DNA of 50,649 bases from Clostridiales bacterium (GCA_021204085.1 JAJPZY010000044.1:1-50649); one strand, 5' to 3'; numbered from the stretch's first letter, positions 16,869 to 25,880 are shown. The notes: a model not told the origin generated them from the sequence alone. Program-made: numbers and translations.

Positions 16869-17945
16869 AACTACGCGCTGCCCCGCAGCCTTCATCAGCC
16901 GGTTCATGATCGCGCGGCCGATTCTTACATCATCAAAGCTCTCGGAGTAAATCCGGTCAACCCCCAGGTCGTCAAACTCCCGCAGAATCGCATACAGATG
17001 CCGGGCGACGCTGTCCCCGTCCGCGCGGCTGCCGATGCACTTGATCACATCTGCCCGGCAAAGATTTTCCGTTTCTACGGTGCAGATGAGTCCTGTCTTT
17101 AATCCTTTTTCCCGGTTCTCCTGTACCCTGTCATTCATATACTCCGCCACGCGCTGCGAATCGCCCCTCACAATCGTCATCTCCGCTTTCGGCGCATAAT
17201 GCCGGTACTTCATCCCCGGCGCTTTCGGGCGTACATTCGCGTCCACACTCGCAAAACCCGGATCGTCACAGACCGAACCGATGACTTCCGTCAGCATTTC
17301 TCGCGTAATATATCCGGGACGAAGAATCATCGGAATCTCATCGCTGATCCAGCTGCCATCCTCCCGCTTCGAGATACCGCTTAAGTCAATAATGGTAGAC
17401 TCAATCCCAATCCCCACAGCACCGTCGTCTAAGATCATGGGAATCCGGCCGTTTAAATCTGTATAAACATGCTGCGCGGTCGTCGGGCTGGGTCTTCCCG
17501 AGGTGTTGGCGCTTGGCGCGGCGATATAACCACCGGACTCCCGAATCAGTTCTAACGCCACCGGATGCGACGGCATGCGTACCGCCACCGTATCCAGTCC
17601 GCCCGTCGTCTCGCGGGGCACCGCCTCACTTTTATTAAAAATCATCGTCAGCGGTCCCGGCCAGAACACATCCGCCAGGGCTTTTGCCTGCGGCGGAATC
17701 TCCGCGGCAATCCGCTCCAGAGCCCCAAACTCCGCAATGTGGACAATCAGCGGGTTGTCCGACGGCCTCCCCTTGGCTGCGTAAATCCGTTTTGAACCCT
17801 CAGCCAACAGCGCGTCCGCACCCAGGCCGTACACGGTCTCCGTGGGAAACGCCACCAGGCCGCCGTCCCGGATAATCGCGGCTGCCTCCGCTATTTTTTC
17901 CGTTTCCGGTTGTTTTTCATTTATTCTTACTATTTTTGTTAACAT
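16860..17945 (-). CDS. tsaC: L-threonylcarbamoyladenylate synthase (Sua5/YwlC type)
   Basis: The enzyme (361 residues) makes threonylcarbamoyl-AMP from threonine, bicarbonate and ATP, the first step of t6A modification at position 37 of ANN-decoding tRNAs. The N-terminal YrdC domain shows GGLVAFPTETVYGLGADA, the KRIYAAKGRPSDNPL motif and PSANTSGRPSPTTAQH. A C-terminal Sua5 domain (KAPGMKYRHYAPKAEM through to the end) makes it the long Sua5 form rather than the short TsaC form. The ATG at 17945 fits the family start (MLTKIVRINE) but has no strong ribosome site; upstream in-frame ATG codons exist. It follows a toxin-antitoxin pair closely on the same strand. Confidence 0.92.
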   Translation of the reverse strand: MLTKIVRINEKQPETEKIAEAAAIIRDGGLVAFPTETVYGLGADALLAEGSKRIYAAKGRPSDNPLIVHIAEFGALERIAAEIPPQAKALADVFWPGPLTMIFNKSEAVPRETTGGLDTVAVRMPSHPVALELIRESGGYIAAPSANTSGRPSPTTAQHVYTDLNGRIPMILDDGAVGIGIESTIIDLSGISKREDGSWISDEIPMILRPGYITREMLTEVIGSVCDDPGFASVDANVRPKAPGMKYRHYAPKAEMTIVRGDSQRVAEYMNDRVQENREKGLKTGLICTVETENLCRADVIKCIGSRADGDSVARHLYAILREFDDLGVDRIYSESFDDVRIGRAIMNRLMKAAGQRVVNV

Positions 17946-17970
17946 GGAGCATTCGACTTTCATAGATAAT

Positions 17971-17991
17971 AATGACTGCAACACAGTCATT
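17971..17991 (-). terminator. Small hairpin between toxin gene and tsaC
   Basis: AATGACTG and CAGTCATT form a perfect 8-bp stem with a 5-nt loop, followed on the minus strand by ATTATTATCTAT. It may act as a weak terminator or attenuator after the toxin gene, and it covers the upstream region of tsaC. Confidence 0.45.
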
Positions 17992-18001
17992 TTATGTTTA
18001 C

Positions 18002-18316
18002 TTAAATGAATCTGCCTTCATAATCCTGAAGTTCATGGAAAATATGATCAACGATCACTGTGTCACCATCAATTCTGTAAAGCATAAAGTATCGATGGGA
18101 CAGGAAGTTAATCCTTCGATATTCCAGTTTTCTCAAAGCAGGATTTTCACAATATCTTAAGTTGGCCGCCACTTTTTCCAGAGAATCCTTTGTCGCCTCA
18201 AAATCATCCAGTAAATTCCCGGCCGCCTGATCACTGCACTTTACAAGCAAAAGATACCTGACAAACGCATCCAGATCTTTCTCCGCATCTTCTGTGAGAA
18301 CCACTTTATAATCCAT
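18002..18316 (-). CDS. RelE/ParE-superfamily toxin
   Basis: A protein of 104 residues with the compact fold pattern of the family: YKVVLTEDAEKDLDAFVRYLL at the N-terminus, central LRKLEYRRINFLSHRYFMLYRI, and VIVDHIFHELQDYEGRF at the end. Such toxins are either ribosome-dependent mRNA nucleases (RelE-like) or gyrase inhibitors (ParE-like); the sequence alone does not decide. Basic residues (KLEYRR, SHRY) sit where RelE toxins contact RNA. The gene overlaps the antitoxin gene by 11 bp, so the two are translationally coupled with the antitoxin first. Confidence 0.85.
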   Translation of the reverse strand: MDYKVVLTEDAEKDLDAFVRYLLLVKCSDQAAGNLLDDFEATKDSLEKVAANLRYCENPALRKLEYRRINFLSHRYFMLYRIDGDTVIVDHIFHELQDYEGRFI

Positions 18317-18608
18317 ATTTTCCCCTCATGTCTGAAATGACATCATCTGCATCCCTGACCTTTCCCTGCGACGCATGCTGTCTGGATTCTCTGAGCTTTG
18401 CCAGAAGTTCTTCCTCCGTCAGCGGGTCATATGGTGTAGCCGCCTGATTTTTAATCTTGATTTCAAAAGGAAAGCCATTGTTAAGCAGCGACTGCGTTAA
18501 AAACATCCGTATCGCAGATGTCGTATCCGTCCCTAATTTTTTAAATAATTCATCTGATTTATTTTTCAAATCATCATCTACCCGAACCTGTATCGTACTG
18601 GCCATCAT
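18306..18608 (-). CDS. RelB/DinJ-family antitoxin
   Basis: A protein of 100 residues with a ribbon-helix-helix N-terminus (STIQVRVDDDLKNKSDELFKKLGTDTTSAIRMFLTQSLLNNGFPFEI), the RelB/DinJ signature. It binds DNA to repress its own promoter and holds the toxin inactive through its C-terminal half. Two successive ATG codons follow an AGGAGGGG site; either could start. It is the first gene of the pair, and its promoter lies about 75 bp upstream in a notable overlap with a terminator. Confidence 0.88.
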   Translation of the reverse strand: MMASTIQVRVDDDLKNKSDELFKKLGTDTTSAIRMFLTQSLLNNGFPFEIKIKNQAATPYDPLTEEELLAKLRESRQHASQGKVRDADDVISDMRGKYGL

Positions 18609-18680
18609 TCACCCCTCCTGAAATATGATTTCCCTGCATATCTGAATGCCACTCGAAATGTCTCAATAAATCTTAGCTTT

Positions 18681-18708
18681 ATTATACAGAAAAACATTGC
18701 AGAGTCAA
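18681..18708 (-). promoter_or_regulatory. Promoter of the toxin-antitoxin operon
   Basis: TTGACT (18703-18708), a 16-bp spacer and a TG-extended TATAAT (18681-18686) read on the minus strand. The -35 box and most of the spacer lie inside the hairpin at 18693-18734 that terminates the symporter transcript. Confidence 0.8.
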
Positions 18709-18734
18709 TACAATTATATTGTCTCTGCAATGTT
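18693..18734 (-). terminator. Terminator hairpin of the GH3-symporter operon, overlapping the TA promoter
   Basis: AACATTGCAGAG and CTCTGCAATGTT form a perfect 12-bp stem; the 18-bp loop holds a further ACAAT/ATTGT pairing. On the minus strand the 3' arm runs into TTTCTG. It lies 33 bp past the symporter stop codon. The same DNA could also be the ribbon-helix-helix operator of the antitoxin. Confidence 0.75.
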
Positions 18735-18767
18735 TGGTTACCCTCTTCTCAATTTCCAAATAACCGT

Positions 18768-20105
18768 TTAATTCGCTGCGGATTTTTTCTCAATATCAAA
18801 TAAGCAGGCGATAAAGATACCCGCGACGCCGCAGACCGCGGGGATGCCGCCGACCAGCAGCTTCATGGCCATAATCGCGGATGCGGACTGCTCTGCTCCG
18901 GCTACATAACCGCCCCAGGCGAGCATCCAGCCGACAAGAGCCGCGCCGAGGCCGGTACCAATCTTCACGCCGCAGGTAGCGACCGCGTTGGTCAGGCCAT
19001 CCAACCGTTTTCCTGTCGTCCTCTCGCCGTACTCGATGACGTCGCCGATCATCGGGATCAGCAGACCCGCCGCCGTAGCCAGCGCCACGCCTTTGATAGC
19101 CAGGCCGAGAATCATCATCGGCAGGCTGGTGCCCCAGAACTGAACAATCGCATAGCCGACCGCCTGAAGCAGGTAACCAAATACAAGTACATTTCGTTTG
19201 CCGAACTTCGCGCCCAGATAGGGAACGACAGAGGAAAGAATGATCGTGGGCAGCATACCGGCAAGAGTCATCAAACCGAAGAGGCCGGCATTTCCGTAAA
19301 TATAGGTCGCATAGTAAACGCCGCCCGCGTTAAAGGAACCAACGGTAATGTAGTTCATAACCGACAGAATCAGGACAATCCAGGTATATTTGTTCTTAAG
19401 AAGCAGCGGCAGGCCTTCCTTGAAACTGATTTTCGGCTCTGCTTTTTCAACGATATCATCCTGTACGACCAGATGCTTTCTCTCCTTGCAGAAAATAATC
19501 GTGATCAGCAGCATCACCGTCGCGACAACCGCATAAACAACGGACAGCATCGTCCAGCCCAGCATATCCGCCAGATTGCTGGTCAGCATATTCACCAGGA
19601 TAATCGCCACAAATCCCATGATCTGATAAATGGCGTTCAGCTTCATTCTTTCATTTCCGTTTCCGGTTATCAGCGACTGCATGGAGACTGCAGAAAGTGA
19701 ACTTGCCGTATAGCAGAAAACCGCAGACCAGATATATGTCACATACATGTAGACGACTTTCGCCGTGTTGCCCCAGGATGCCGGCAAAATAAATACCAGC
19801 ACCAGGCTGATGACCAGCGGGATCATGCTCCAGATCAGCCAGGGCTTCGCCTGTCCCTGCTTCCGGTGCGTGCGGTCGATGATACCGCCCATCGCCACGT
19901 CTGAAAATGCGTCAAAAATACGGGCGACCAACATCATCGTTCCCACGGTAGCAGCCGCGATTCCCACGCTGTCCGTGTAAAAAAGCGTGGCAAATGAGGA
20001 GATCGTTGCATAAACCAGATTTCCTCCGAAGTTGGAGCAGCTGTAGGCTACCCGCTCGCCCACGCCGATCTTCTGTTGTTTAAATTGTTCTTTTGTCAAT
20101 GTCAT
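18768..20105 (-). CDS. GPH-family sugar:cation symporter
   Basis: The protein has 445 residues with about twelve membrane segments. The family marks of glycoside-pentoside-hexuronide symporters (MelB/XynB/UidB relatives) are present: VAYSCSNFGGNLVYATISSFATLFYTDSVGI at the start, RIFDAFSDVAMGGIIDRTHRKQGQAKPWL with the conserved Asp residues of the cation/sugar site, and the late DVIEYGERTTGKRLDGL loop. It probably brings in the glycoside cut by the upstream GH3 enzyme, coupled to H+ or Na+. A GGAGGG site lies five bases before the ATG. It follows the GH3 gene by 111 bp in the same direction and is closed by the strong terminator downstream. Confidence 0.92.
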   Translation of the reverse strand: MTLTKEQFKQQKIGVGERVAYSCSNFGGNLVYATISSFATLFYTDSVGIAAATVGTMMLVARIFDAFSDVAMGGIIDRTHRKQGQAKPWLIWSMIPLVISLVLVFILPASWGNTAKVVYMYVTYIWSAVFCYTASSLSAVSMQSLITGNGNERMKLNAIYQIMGFVAIILVNMLTSNLADMLGWTMLSVVYAVVATVMLLITIIFCKERKHLVVQDDIVEKAEPKISFKEGLPLLLKNKYTWIVLILSVMNYITVGSFNAGGVYYATYIYGNAGLFGLMTLAGMLPTIILSSVVPYLGAKFGKRNVLVFGYLLQAVGYAIVQFWGTSLPMMILGLAIKGVALATAAGLLIPMIGDVIEYGERTTGKRLDGLTNAVATCGVKIGTGLGAALVGWMLAWGGYVAGAEQSASAIMAMKLLVGGIPAVCGVAGIFIACLFDIEKKSAAN

Positions 20106-20216
20106 TTTTCCCTCCGTTCTTTACAATATCTTTTCGTTTTATTCCCTGTTCCCCATCACAGGAAAACGACCCGTCTCTTTAGAATTACCCGATCGTTTCA
20201 CTATAAAAATGCTTCA

Positions 20217-22595
20217 TTACACCCGGCCGCTCTGCGCATAGTACACGCGCTCCGACCGCTCCACCTTAAGGGTCTCCGGCAGATCATATTTCTTTGTCAG
20301 CAGCGGCGTCCGGCTGTCCGAAGCGGCTTCAAAGCAAAATGTCCCGGCCTCCACGCAGAACTTTCCGCCCAGGTTTTCAAAAGCAAACTGGTTCAGATGT
20401 CCGGAGAAAAAGATTCGCACCGTTTCTCCTGCATTTACCTCCACACGGCAAACGCCCAGCAGCTCCTTATACGGCCGCACTACAGAAGCAACTTCATCCC
20501 TGCCGTAAAGCTGGACGACCGCGGAACCGTCCCGGCCGCCGGTATTTTTCACATTCAGTTCCACCCGATACGCTCCGCTTTTGCTGATCCACAGTTCCAT
20601 ATCACTGTATTCGAATTCCGTATAGGACAGACCGTAACCGAAGGGCAGCTGCGCCTCACGCTTTTCGTTGATATACTCATCCTGGTTCACAATAAAATCA
20701 CCCACGCAGGAGCGAATGGAGTCCATGCTGCTGGCATTTCTCTGGCTGTAATAATAAGGCATCTGGCCCGTTGACTTCGGAATATCCATGGGAAGATGTC
20801 CGCTGGGATTTACCTGTCCGGAAATCACATCTGCAATCACCTGCCCGCCGAAACGGCAGGGAAGCCATCCTTCAATCACTGCCGGGACATGGGCGTAAAT
20901 AAAAGGACTTACCAGCGGTTTTGCGTCCAGATGAACAATCACCATCCGCGGATTCAGCGCGAAAAGCTGTTTCACCAGCTCCTCCTGCCCATCCGGCAAT
21001 TCGACCTGCGTACTGTCAATCCCCTCGCCGGACGTACACTTTTTCCCAACGCCGTTTTTTCCGCCGACGCACACGATGATCACATCTGATTCCCGCGCCA
21101 CCTTCTTTGCCTCGTCAAAATCGATCTGATCCATAGAGTCGCATTTTCCTACCGGGAATCCCTCCGCATAAGACACTGATTCATACTGTTCAGACAGCGC
21201 CTCCAGAATCGTCTTTGCCCCCGGGCACTGATTTTTAAACAACTGCTTTCTCTTTTCGTCATTCAGCGCATTTTCTTCGTTAACCGTCTCCATCTTCACA
21301 CCGGCCATGCCGACCGTACTCGCGTCAGACATCAGATCCATCACCATCTCCGTCGTCACCGGCGCGGTATAAGCTCCGTAGAGATGACGAAGACTGTCGC
21401 CGGGCTGACCGATCACGCCGATTTTTAACATTTTATCCGTCAATGGCAGTATGTCTTCGTTTTTCAGCAGTGTAATGCTCTCCTCCGTGGTTTTTCGGCT
21501 CACCTCATCATAGCGGCTATTGTCGAAAATCTTCTCATCGAATACAGGGAACGGATTTTCAAAAAGTCCCAGCTCGAATTTCAGTTCAAGCACACGGCAC
21601 ACGGCCTGATTCAGTGTTTCTTCCGAAACCTTCCCGTCACGCAGCGCCTGTTCCATTTCCGCGTAAATAAAACGGGACGGGAACTCCATGTCCATGCCGC
21701 CGTTGATTGCCATTGCCGCCGCGTCCTCTTTGTCTGCCGCCACGTAAAACGGCTGAATCAGGCGGTCGATGCTGTGGTAATCGCTGACAACAATACCGTC
21801 AAATCCCAGCTTTCCGCGAAGCAGACCGTTTAAGTAACGCGAGGAAGCACAGAAAGGCTCGCCGTTTGCCTCCCCGTAGGAGTTCATCACCGACTTTAAT
21901 CCGCAATTACGGATTGCCGCCTCAAAAGGCTTTGCAAACACTTCCTCCAATTCCCGCTCATCAGCCACCGCACGCGTCTGATTGATACCGGCCTCCACCT
22001 GTGCGCACCCGAGAAAATGCTTTGCCGTCGCCGCGACGCCCTGCTTCAGATCATTGCCCTGCAGTCCGCCGACAAAAGCACAGCTCATCTCCGAGACCAG
22101 CGTCGGATCGCCGCCGAAGGTCTCCCCGACTCTGCCATAACGGAGATCCCTCGCGATATCCAGCACCGGTGAGAGCGCCATGCGGATTCCCAGCGCTTTC
22201 ATCTGCTCTCTGGTAATCTCTGTCATCCTCCGCACATTTTCTCCGTTAAAAGAAGCCGCGTTTGTGATAGACAGCGGAAAATCCGCGCACCCCGGCGCCC
22301 CCGGCCCAGCCAGCGCCTCCACATGAAACAGCGCCGGTATGCCGAAACGGGAATGGCTCATTACCATGTGCTGCACACGGCCGATATTTTCCGCCACCTC
22401 CCGTGCTGTCCGCCCCGCATTCATCACGCCGATGGAGCCGATTCCGTTTTTCGTCTCCTCCTCCATCACCTTGCTGAACGGATCGGTGAGCAGATAGCAT
22501 TCCAGCTGATTGATTTTTTCTTCCTGAGTCATCCTCGACAGCAAATCCTTTGCCCTGTCGCCGGAAGCTCTGGAACTGTCCTGATATACTTCCAT
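20217..22595 (-). CDS. Glycoside hydrolase family 3 (beta-glucosidase/beta-xylosidase type)
   Basis: The enzyme has 792 residues and no signal peptide, so it acts inside the cell on imported glycosides. The N-terminal barrel shows RYGRVGETFGGDP and AATAKHFLGC, and the catalytic nucleophile Asp lies in GIVVSDYHS (about D272). The second alpha/beta domain begins near ESITLLKNEDILPL, and a fibronectin-III-like C-terminal domain (YRVELNVKNTGGRDGSAVVQLYG) completes the long GH3 architecture. The second ATG (22595) is chosen because AGGAGGG lies immediately upstream of the first. Whether it releases glucose, xylose or another sugar is not clear. It is the first gene of the pair with the GPH symporter; the AraC gene is divergent. 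Confidence 0.92.
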   Translation of the reverse strand: MEVYQDSSRASGDRAKDLLSRMTQEEKINQLECYLLTDPFSKVMEEETKNGIGSIGVMNAGRTAREVAENIGRVQHMVMSHSRFGIPALFHVEALAGPGAPGCADFPLSITNAASFNGENVRRMTEITREQMKALGIRMALSPVLDIARDLRYGRVGETFGGDPTLVSEMSCAFVGGLQGNDLKQGVAATAKHFLGCAQVEAGINQTRAVADERELEEVFAKPFEAAIRNCGLKSVMNSYGEANGEPFCASSRYLNGLLRGKLGFDGIVVSDYHSIDRLIQPFYVAADKEDAAAMAINGGMDMEFPSRFIYAEMEQALRDGKVSEETLNQAVCRVLELKFELGLFENPFPVFDEKIFDNSRYDEVSRKTTEESITLLKNEDILPLTDKMLKIGVIGQPGDSLRHLYGAYTAPVTTEMVMDLMSDASTVGMAGVKMETVNEENALNDEKRKQLFKNQCPGAKTILEALSEQYESVSYAEGFPVGKCDSMDQIDFDEAKKVARESDVIIVCVGGKNGVGKKCTSGEGIDSTQVELPDGQEELVKQLFALNPRMVIVHLDAKPLVSPFIYAHVPAVIEGWLPCRFGGQVIADVISGQVNPSGHLPMDIPKSTGQMPYYYSQRNASSMDSIRSCVGDFIVNQDEYINEKREAQLPFGYGLSYTEFEYSDMELWISKSGAYRVELNVKNTGGRDGSAVVQLYGRDEVASVVRPYKELLGVCRVEVNAGETVRIFFSGHLNQFAFENLGGKFCVEAGTFCFEAASDSRTPLLTKKYDLPETLKVERSERVYYAQSGRV

Positions 22596-22791
22596 CTTCA
22601 TCCCTCCTTTTATGCGTAAGTATAATTTACAGGAAGGGAAGATACTATATGGTATATTGAGATGTTAACCCTTTGATATTGTCTTTTTTTAGAAAATATG
22701 TTATTATTTTAACGTTTTTAGAAGGCTTTAATGATTTTTCTGTCTGTTTTGAAAATTTGCAGAATTATGAGTCACTTAGAGATTTGAAAAT

Positions 22792-22813
22792 CAATAATAA
22801 GTTTTTATTATTG
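22792..22813. repeat. Inverted repeat upstream of the AraC gene
   Basis: CAATAATAA and TTATTATTG are perfect inverted copies around a 4-bp centre. The site lies 65 bp before the araC-type start, in the 282-bp space shared with the divergent GH3 operon. It could be a regulatory site or a weak hairpin. No clear promoter pair could be assigned in this AT-rich gap. Confidence 0.4.
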
Positions 22814-22877
22814 CAAAGATTTACAGATACATTTCTCTGAAAATGCAGCCGATGCTTTCTACGTTCCGGAGGAAATC

Positions 22878-23780
22878 ATGGAAGATATTTTGTACCCGCG
22901 GGAGATCATCACCCTGGAGCCCAATCTGGATATTGTCTTTAAAAAAATCACCGCTGACATGGTTCGCCCTTTTGTCCCTTTTCACTGGCATGACAGCTAT
23001 GAGCTGATCTATGTTTTGACCGGCGAGGCTGTTTTTCAGAAAATTTCCGGCCCCGACATCACCTGCCCGGCCGGGAATGTCATCTGCACCGACGCCTACG
23101 AAATCCACGCCATGTCCGCCGCTTTGGGCACCAGCTTTATCCTTGTCATGCTCCCCATGTCCTTTATGCAGAAATACATCCTGAATCTGGATGAGATCCG
23201 CTTTCAGATTCCCATTGACAGCAGTGAACCGCGGATTCAGACCAAAGCAGAATATCTGAAAAACACCTTCCAGGCCATGGATCTCACACAATCCGAAAAG
23301 CCCGACTGCTGGCGGCTCCGCTTTCACAGCCTGCTTTTTGAACTGCTCTACCAACTCTGTCACGATTTTGCTGAATCGGCAGCCGGCACCGCCCGACTGC
23401 GCCATGCCGCAGACTACCGGCGGCTTCAGTTTCTGGTTTCCTATGTACATAAAAACTACCGGGAACAGATCTCCATCGAGGAGATTTCCCGGCAGGTTCA
23501 TTTACAGCCGCAATACTTTTGCCACTATTTCAAGAAAAAGTTCGGCCAGAGTTTTTTAAATTATGTCTATGAAATTCGTCTGGTAAACATCGAAACCGAC
23601 CTGATTCAGACGAACGATCCGATCGGCCTGATCTCGGAAAGGCACGGATTTGTCAACCTCGATCTCTTCCGGCAGAAATTCTGTGAAAAGAATCACTGCA
23701 CGCCCCGGGACTTCCGGAAAAAGTACCGGCAGAGCCTTACTCCTCCACCTGATTCCGGAAGCGGTCCCACTCCAGAATAA
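22878..23780 (+). CDS. AraC-family transcriptional regulator
   Basis: The protein has 300 residues. The N-terminal half is a cupin-like ligand domain (FVPFHWHDSYELIYVLTGEAVFQ, CPAGNVICTDAYEIHAM). The C-terminal 100 residues hold two helix-turn-helix motifs (ISIEEISRQVHLQPQYFCHYFKKKFGQSFLNYV and IGLISERHGFVNLDLFRQKFCEKNHCTPRDFRKKY). A GGAGG site precedes the ATG. It is divergent from the GH3-symporter operon and is the natural candidate to activate it in the presence of the imported glycoside. Its 3' end overlaps the convergent small gene by 44 bp. Confidence 0.92.
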   Translation: MEDILYPREIITLEPNLDIVFKKITADMVRPFVPFHWHDSYELIYVLTGEAVFQKISGPDITCPAGNVICTDAYEIHAMSAALGTSFILVMLPMSFMQKYILNLDEIRFQIPIDSSEPRIQTKAEYLKNTFQAMDLTQSEKPDCWRLRFHSLLFELLYQLCHDFAESAAGTARLRHAADYRRLQFLVSYVHKNYREQISIEEISRQVHLQPQYFCHYFKKKFGQSFLNYVYEIRLVNIETDLIQTNDPIGLISERHGFVNLDLFRQKFCEKNHCTPRDFRKKYRQSLTPPPDSGSGPTPE

Positions 23781-24210
23781 TTCTCTCACACTCCGCTTCG
23801 ATCCAGTAAGTATCGTCCTCCACATCGATCGCGATCTCACAGGTTCTGACATCCTCCGAAGGATTTCCGGTCTCACGGAAAACATAGATCGCGCCGGAAA
23901 CCAGCATTTTCATTGTTTTTTCATAATCTTCCTCGAGGACATCCTTATCCGGAACCGCTTCCAAAAGCACATCATCCGCGTTGTAATACTTCGGTCCTTC
24001 CAGGAAAAACCGGGTAATGCGCGCATTCTTCATGCGAATCTGCGTATCCGCAATGTAACAGTCCACGTATTTCGTATTGCAGGGGTTGTTATACTTCGCA
24101 ATCCCGCTGGATGTTTCAAGAAGCAGGGCATCCCCATCCGTTTTCAGCGTTGTTATCTCCGCCTCGTTAAAATCAAACTTGTCCAGATCATTGACACATT
24201 TAAACTTCAA
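23737..24210 (-). CDS. Conserved-looking cytoplasmic protein, function unknown
   Basis: A soluble acidic protein of 157 residues, without signal peptide or membrane span. Visible features are alternating beta-type segments (EITTLKTDGDALLLETSSG, CYIADTQIRMKNARITRFFLEGPKYYNADDVLLEAVPD) and an acidic C-terminal half (CEIAIDVEDDTYWIEAECERIILEWDRF). I do not recognise a family. The gene is credible: it has an AGGAG-type site and a near-consensus promoter with an inverted repeat beside the -35 box. Its end overlaps the convergent AraC gene, so antisense interference is possible. Confidence 0.7.
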   Translation of the reverse strand: MKFKCVNDLDKFDFNEAEITTLKTDGDALLLETSSGIAKYNNPCNTKYVDCYIADTQIRMKNARITRFFLEGPKYYNADDVLLEAVPDKDVLEEDYEKTMKMLVSGAIYVFRETGNPSEDVRTCEIAIDVEDDTYWIEAECERIILEWDRFRNQVEE

Positions 24211-24284
24211 TTTCCTTCACTCCTAACATTCGCTGTCTTTTCAAAAACATTTATCTGTCAAATGAATCCTCTTGTAATTTTGTG

Positions 24285-24313
24285 ATTGTAACACCAAAAC
24301 AATCCGGAGTCAA
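24285..24313 (-). promoter_or_regulatory. Promoter of the small unknown gene
   Basis: TTGACT (24308-24313), a 17-bp spacer and TACAAT (24285-24290) on the minus strand, about 70 bp before the ATG. Confidence 0.7.
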
Positions 24314-24337
24314 TGTACACAAATGATGATTTGTACA
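24314..24337. promoter_or_regulatory. Inverted-repeat operator candidate
   Basis: TGTACACAAAT and ATTTGTACA form an inverted repeat with a two-base bulge, abutting the -35 box of the promoter at 24285-24313. The position suits an activator, or a repressor covering the upstream edge of the promoter. The binding protein is not known. Confidence 0.45.
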
Positions 24338-24387
24338 CGAACAATGGCTCGCCCAACGGACTTCGATTCAAAATAATCAGATATGAT

Positions 24388-25857
24388 TTACTCAAGGCTC
24401 TCATACAGCCGCTTTACCGCTCCCTCAATCCGGCTCTCCTCGATATTCGAATAATTGATGACAAATGTATGATTTAAGCTTTTTTCCGCATCGTGATAAT
24501 AATGGGAAAGACTCATCAAGCGTACCCCGTGCTCCTTCGCCCGCCTCATAAGCTCCTCATCGGAAAGCTCCGTGTCCACGCGCATCAGAAAATGAAGCCC
24601 CGCATCCTCCTCGGAAATCGTAACCCGCTCCGCGAGAGGGCTTTTTCCAATCGCATCAAGCAGCGCATTTCGCTTCCGACGGTAGCTGCTGCGCATCCGG
24701 TTGATATGTTTTTCATAATATCCCTCACGGATAAAAGCCGCCAGCGTGTATTGTTCAAAGTTGGAAACCGTGCAGGAATAAAACCCGAGCCGCTCCCGGA
24801 ATCTTAAAAGCAGCGGTTCCGGCAGAATCATATAGCTGATACGGATGGTAGAAGCCAGACTCTTGGTGAACGTATTGATATAAATCACCTGATCGTTGCA
24901 GTCAATACTCTGCAGCGTCGGAATCGGTTTCCCCGACATGCGAAATTCACTGTCATAATCATCCTCTATGATGTAACGGCCGTCCCCTCTGGCTGCTCAG
25001 CCCAGCAATTCATATCGCCTGCTGATCGGCATGGTAATTCCCGTTGGAAAATGATGAGACGGCGAAATGTGAATCACGTTCGCCCCGGAATCCTCCAGCA
25101 ACTCCGGCTGCATTCCGCAGTGATCCATGGCAATAAATCGGCACTCCACCCCGTGCGCCTCATAGATGTTCCCGATTTTCTGATAGCCCGGATCCTCGAG
25201 CGCATAAACACAGTCAAACCCCAGAAGCTGAATCAGCAATCCGTAGAGATATTCCGTCCCGGCGCCGACGATAATCTGCTCCGGCGAGACATGCATATCC
25301 CGAAATTCCAGCAGATGCACTGCAATGGCTTCCCGCAATTCCCGAATCCCTCCGCCCGGCGGATTCGTAAGCAGATGCTCCCCCTGATCCGCCATAATCT
25401 GCCGGGTCAGCCGGGTCCAGACAGAAAAGGGGAAATTCTCCCGTCTCGTCTGGTTGCTGGAAAAATCAGCATACCATTCAGGTGAAGCAATATTCCGCGA
25501 TTTATCTTCAGATACTCCGCAGCTGCCGTCTGACATCTGATTTTTCGATCGATCTGGCCATATTTCATTTTCAAAATTGTCCTTATGCAAAGATGCCACA
25601 TTTCCAAGCAGGGGCTGGATATCCGAAACGAAATACCCCCGCTTCGGCTCAGAAAAGATATATCCCTCTGTCTGCAGCAGCGCATAGGCATTCTCAACAG
25701 TAATCGTGCTGACGCCCAGATGGCCGGCAAACGCCCGTTTCGAGGGCAGACGCTCCCCGGTTTTTATGCTTCCGGACAGGATATCCGCTTTTATACATTT
25801 ATAGAGATAAATATACAGGGCATCCCCGCCCGCATTTTCAAAAGAATAGGTAAGCAC
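24388..25857 (-). pseudogene. MocR/PdxR-type GntR regulator interrupted by one in-frame TGA
   Basis: One reading frame of 1470 bp encodes a full MocR regulator apart from a single TGA at 24997-24999. The N-terminal part has a GntR helix-turn-helix (LPSKRAFAGHLGVSTITVENAYALLQTEGYI). The rest is a fold-type-I aminotransferase-like domain, with GGGIRELREAI, ALEDPGYQKIG and, after the stop, YIIEDDYDSEFR, the PLP-Lys motif NTFTKSLASTIRISYM and a normal C-terminus. The TGA stands where family members carry the Trp of a (R/K)YELLxWA segment, so TGG-to-TGA is the simplest cause. The upstream half ends just before the PLP Lys and would bind DNA without a full effector domain. Start is GTG behind AAAGGA. 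The gene is divergent from an ECF transporter subunit, its probable target. Confidence 0.85.
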
Positions 25858-25880
25858 ACTCCAATTCCTTTCTTCGGTTC

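Noticed and set aside
24997..24999. TGA as selenocysteine or reassigned Trp codon in the MocR gene
   Set aside because: The conserved residue is Trp, not Cys/Sec; no SECIS-like hairpin is evident just downstream, and other genes here end in TGA, so the standard stop meaning holds.
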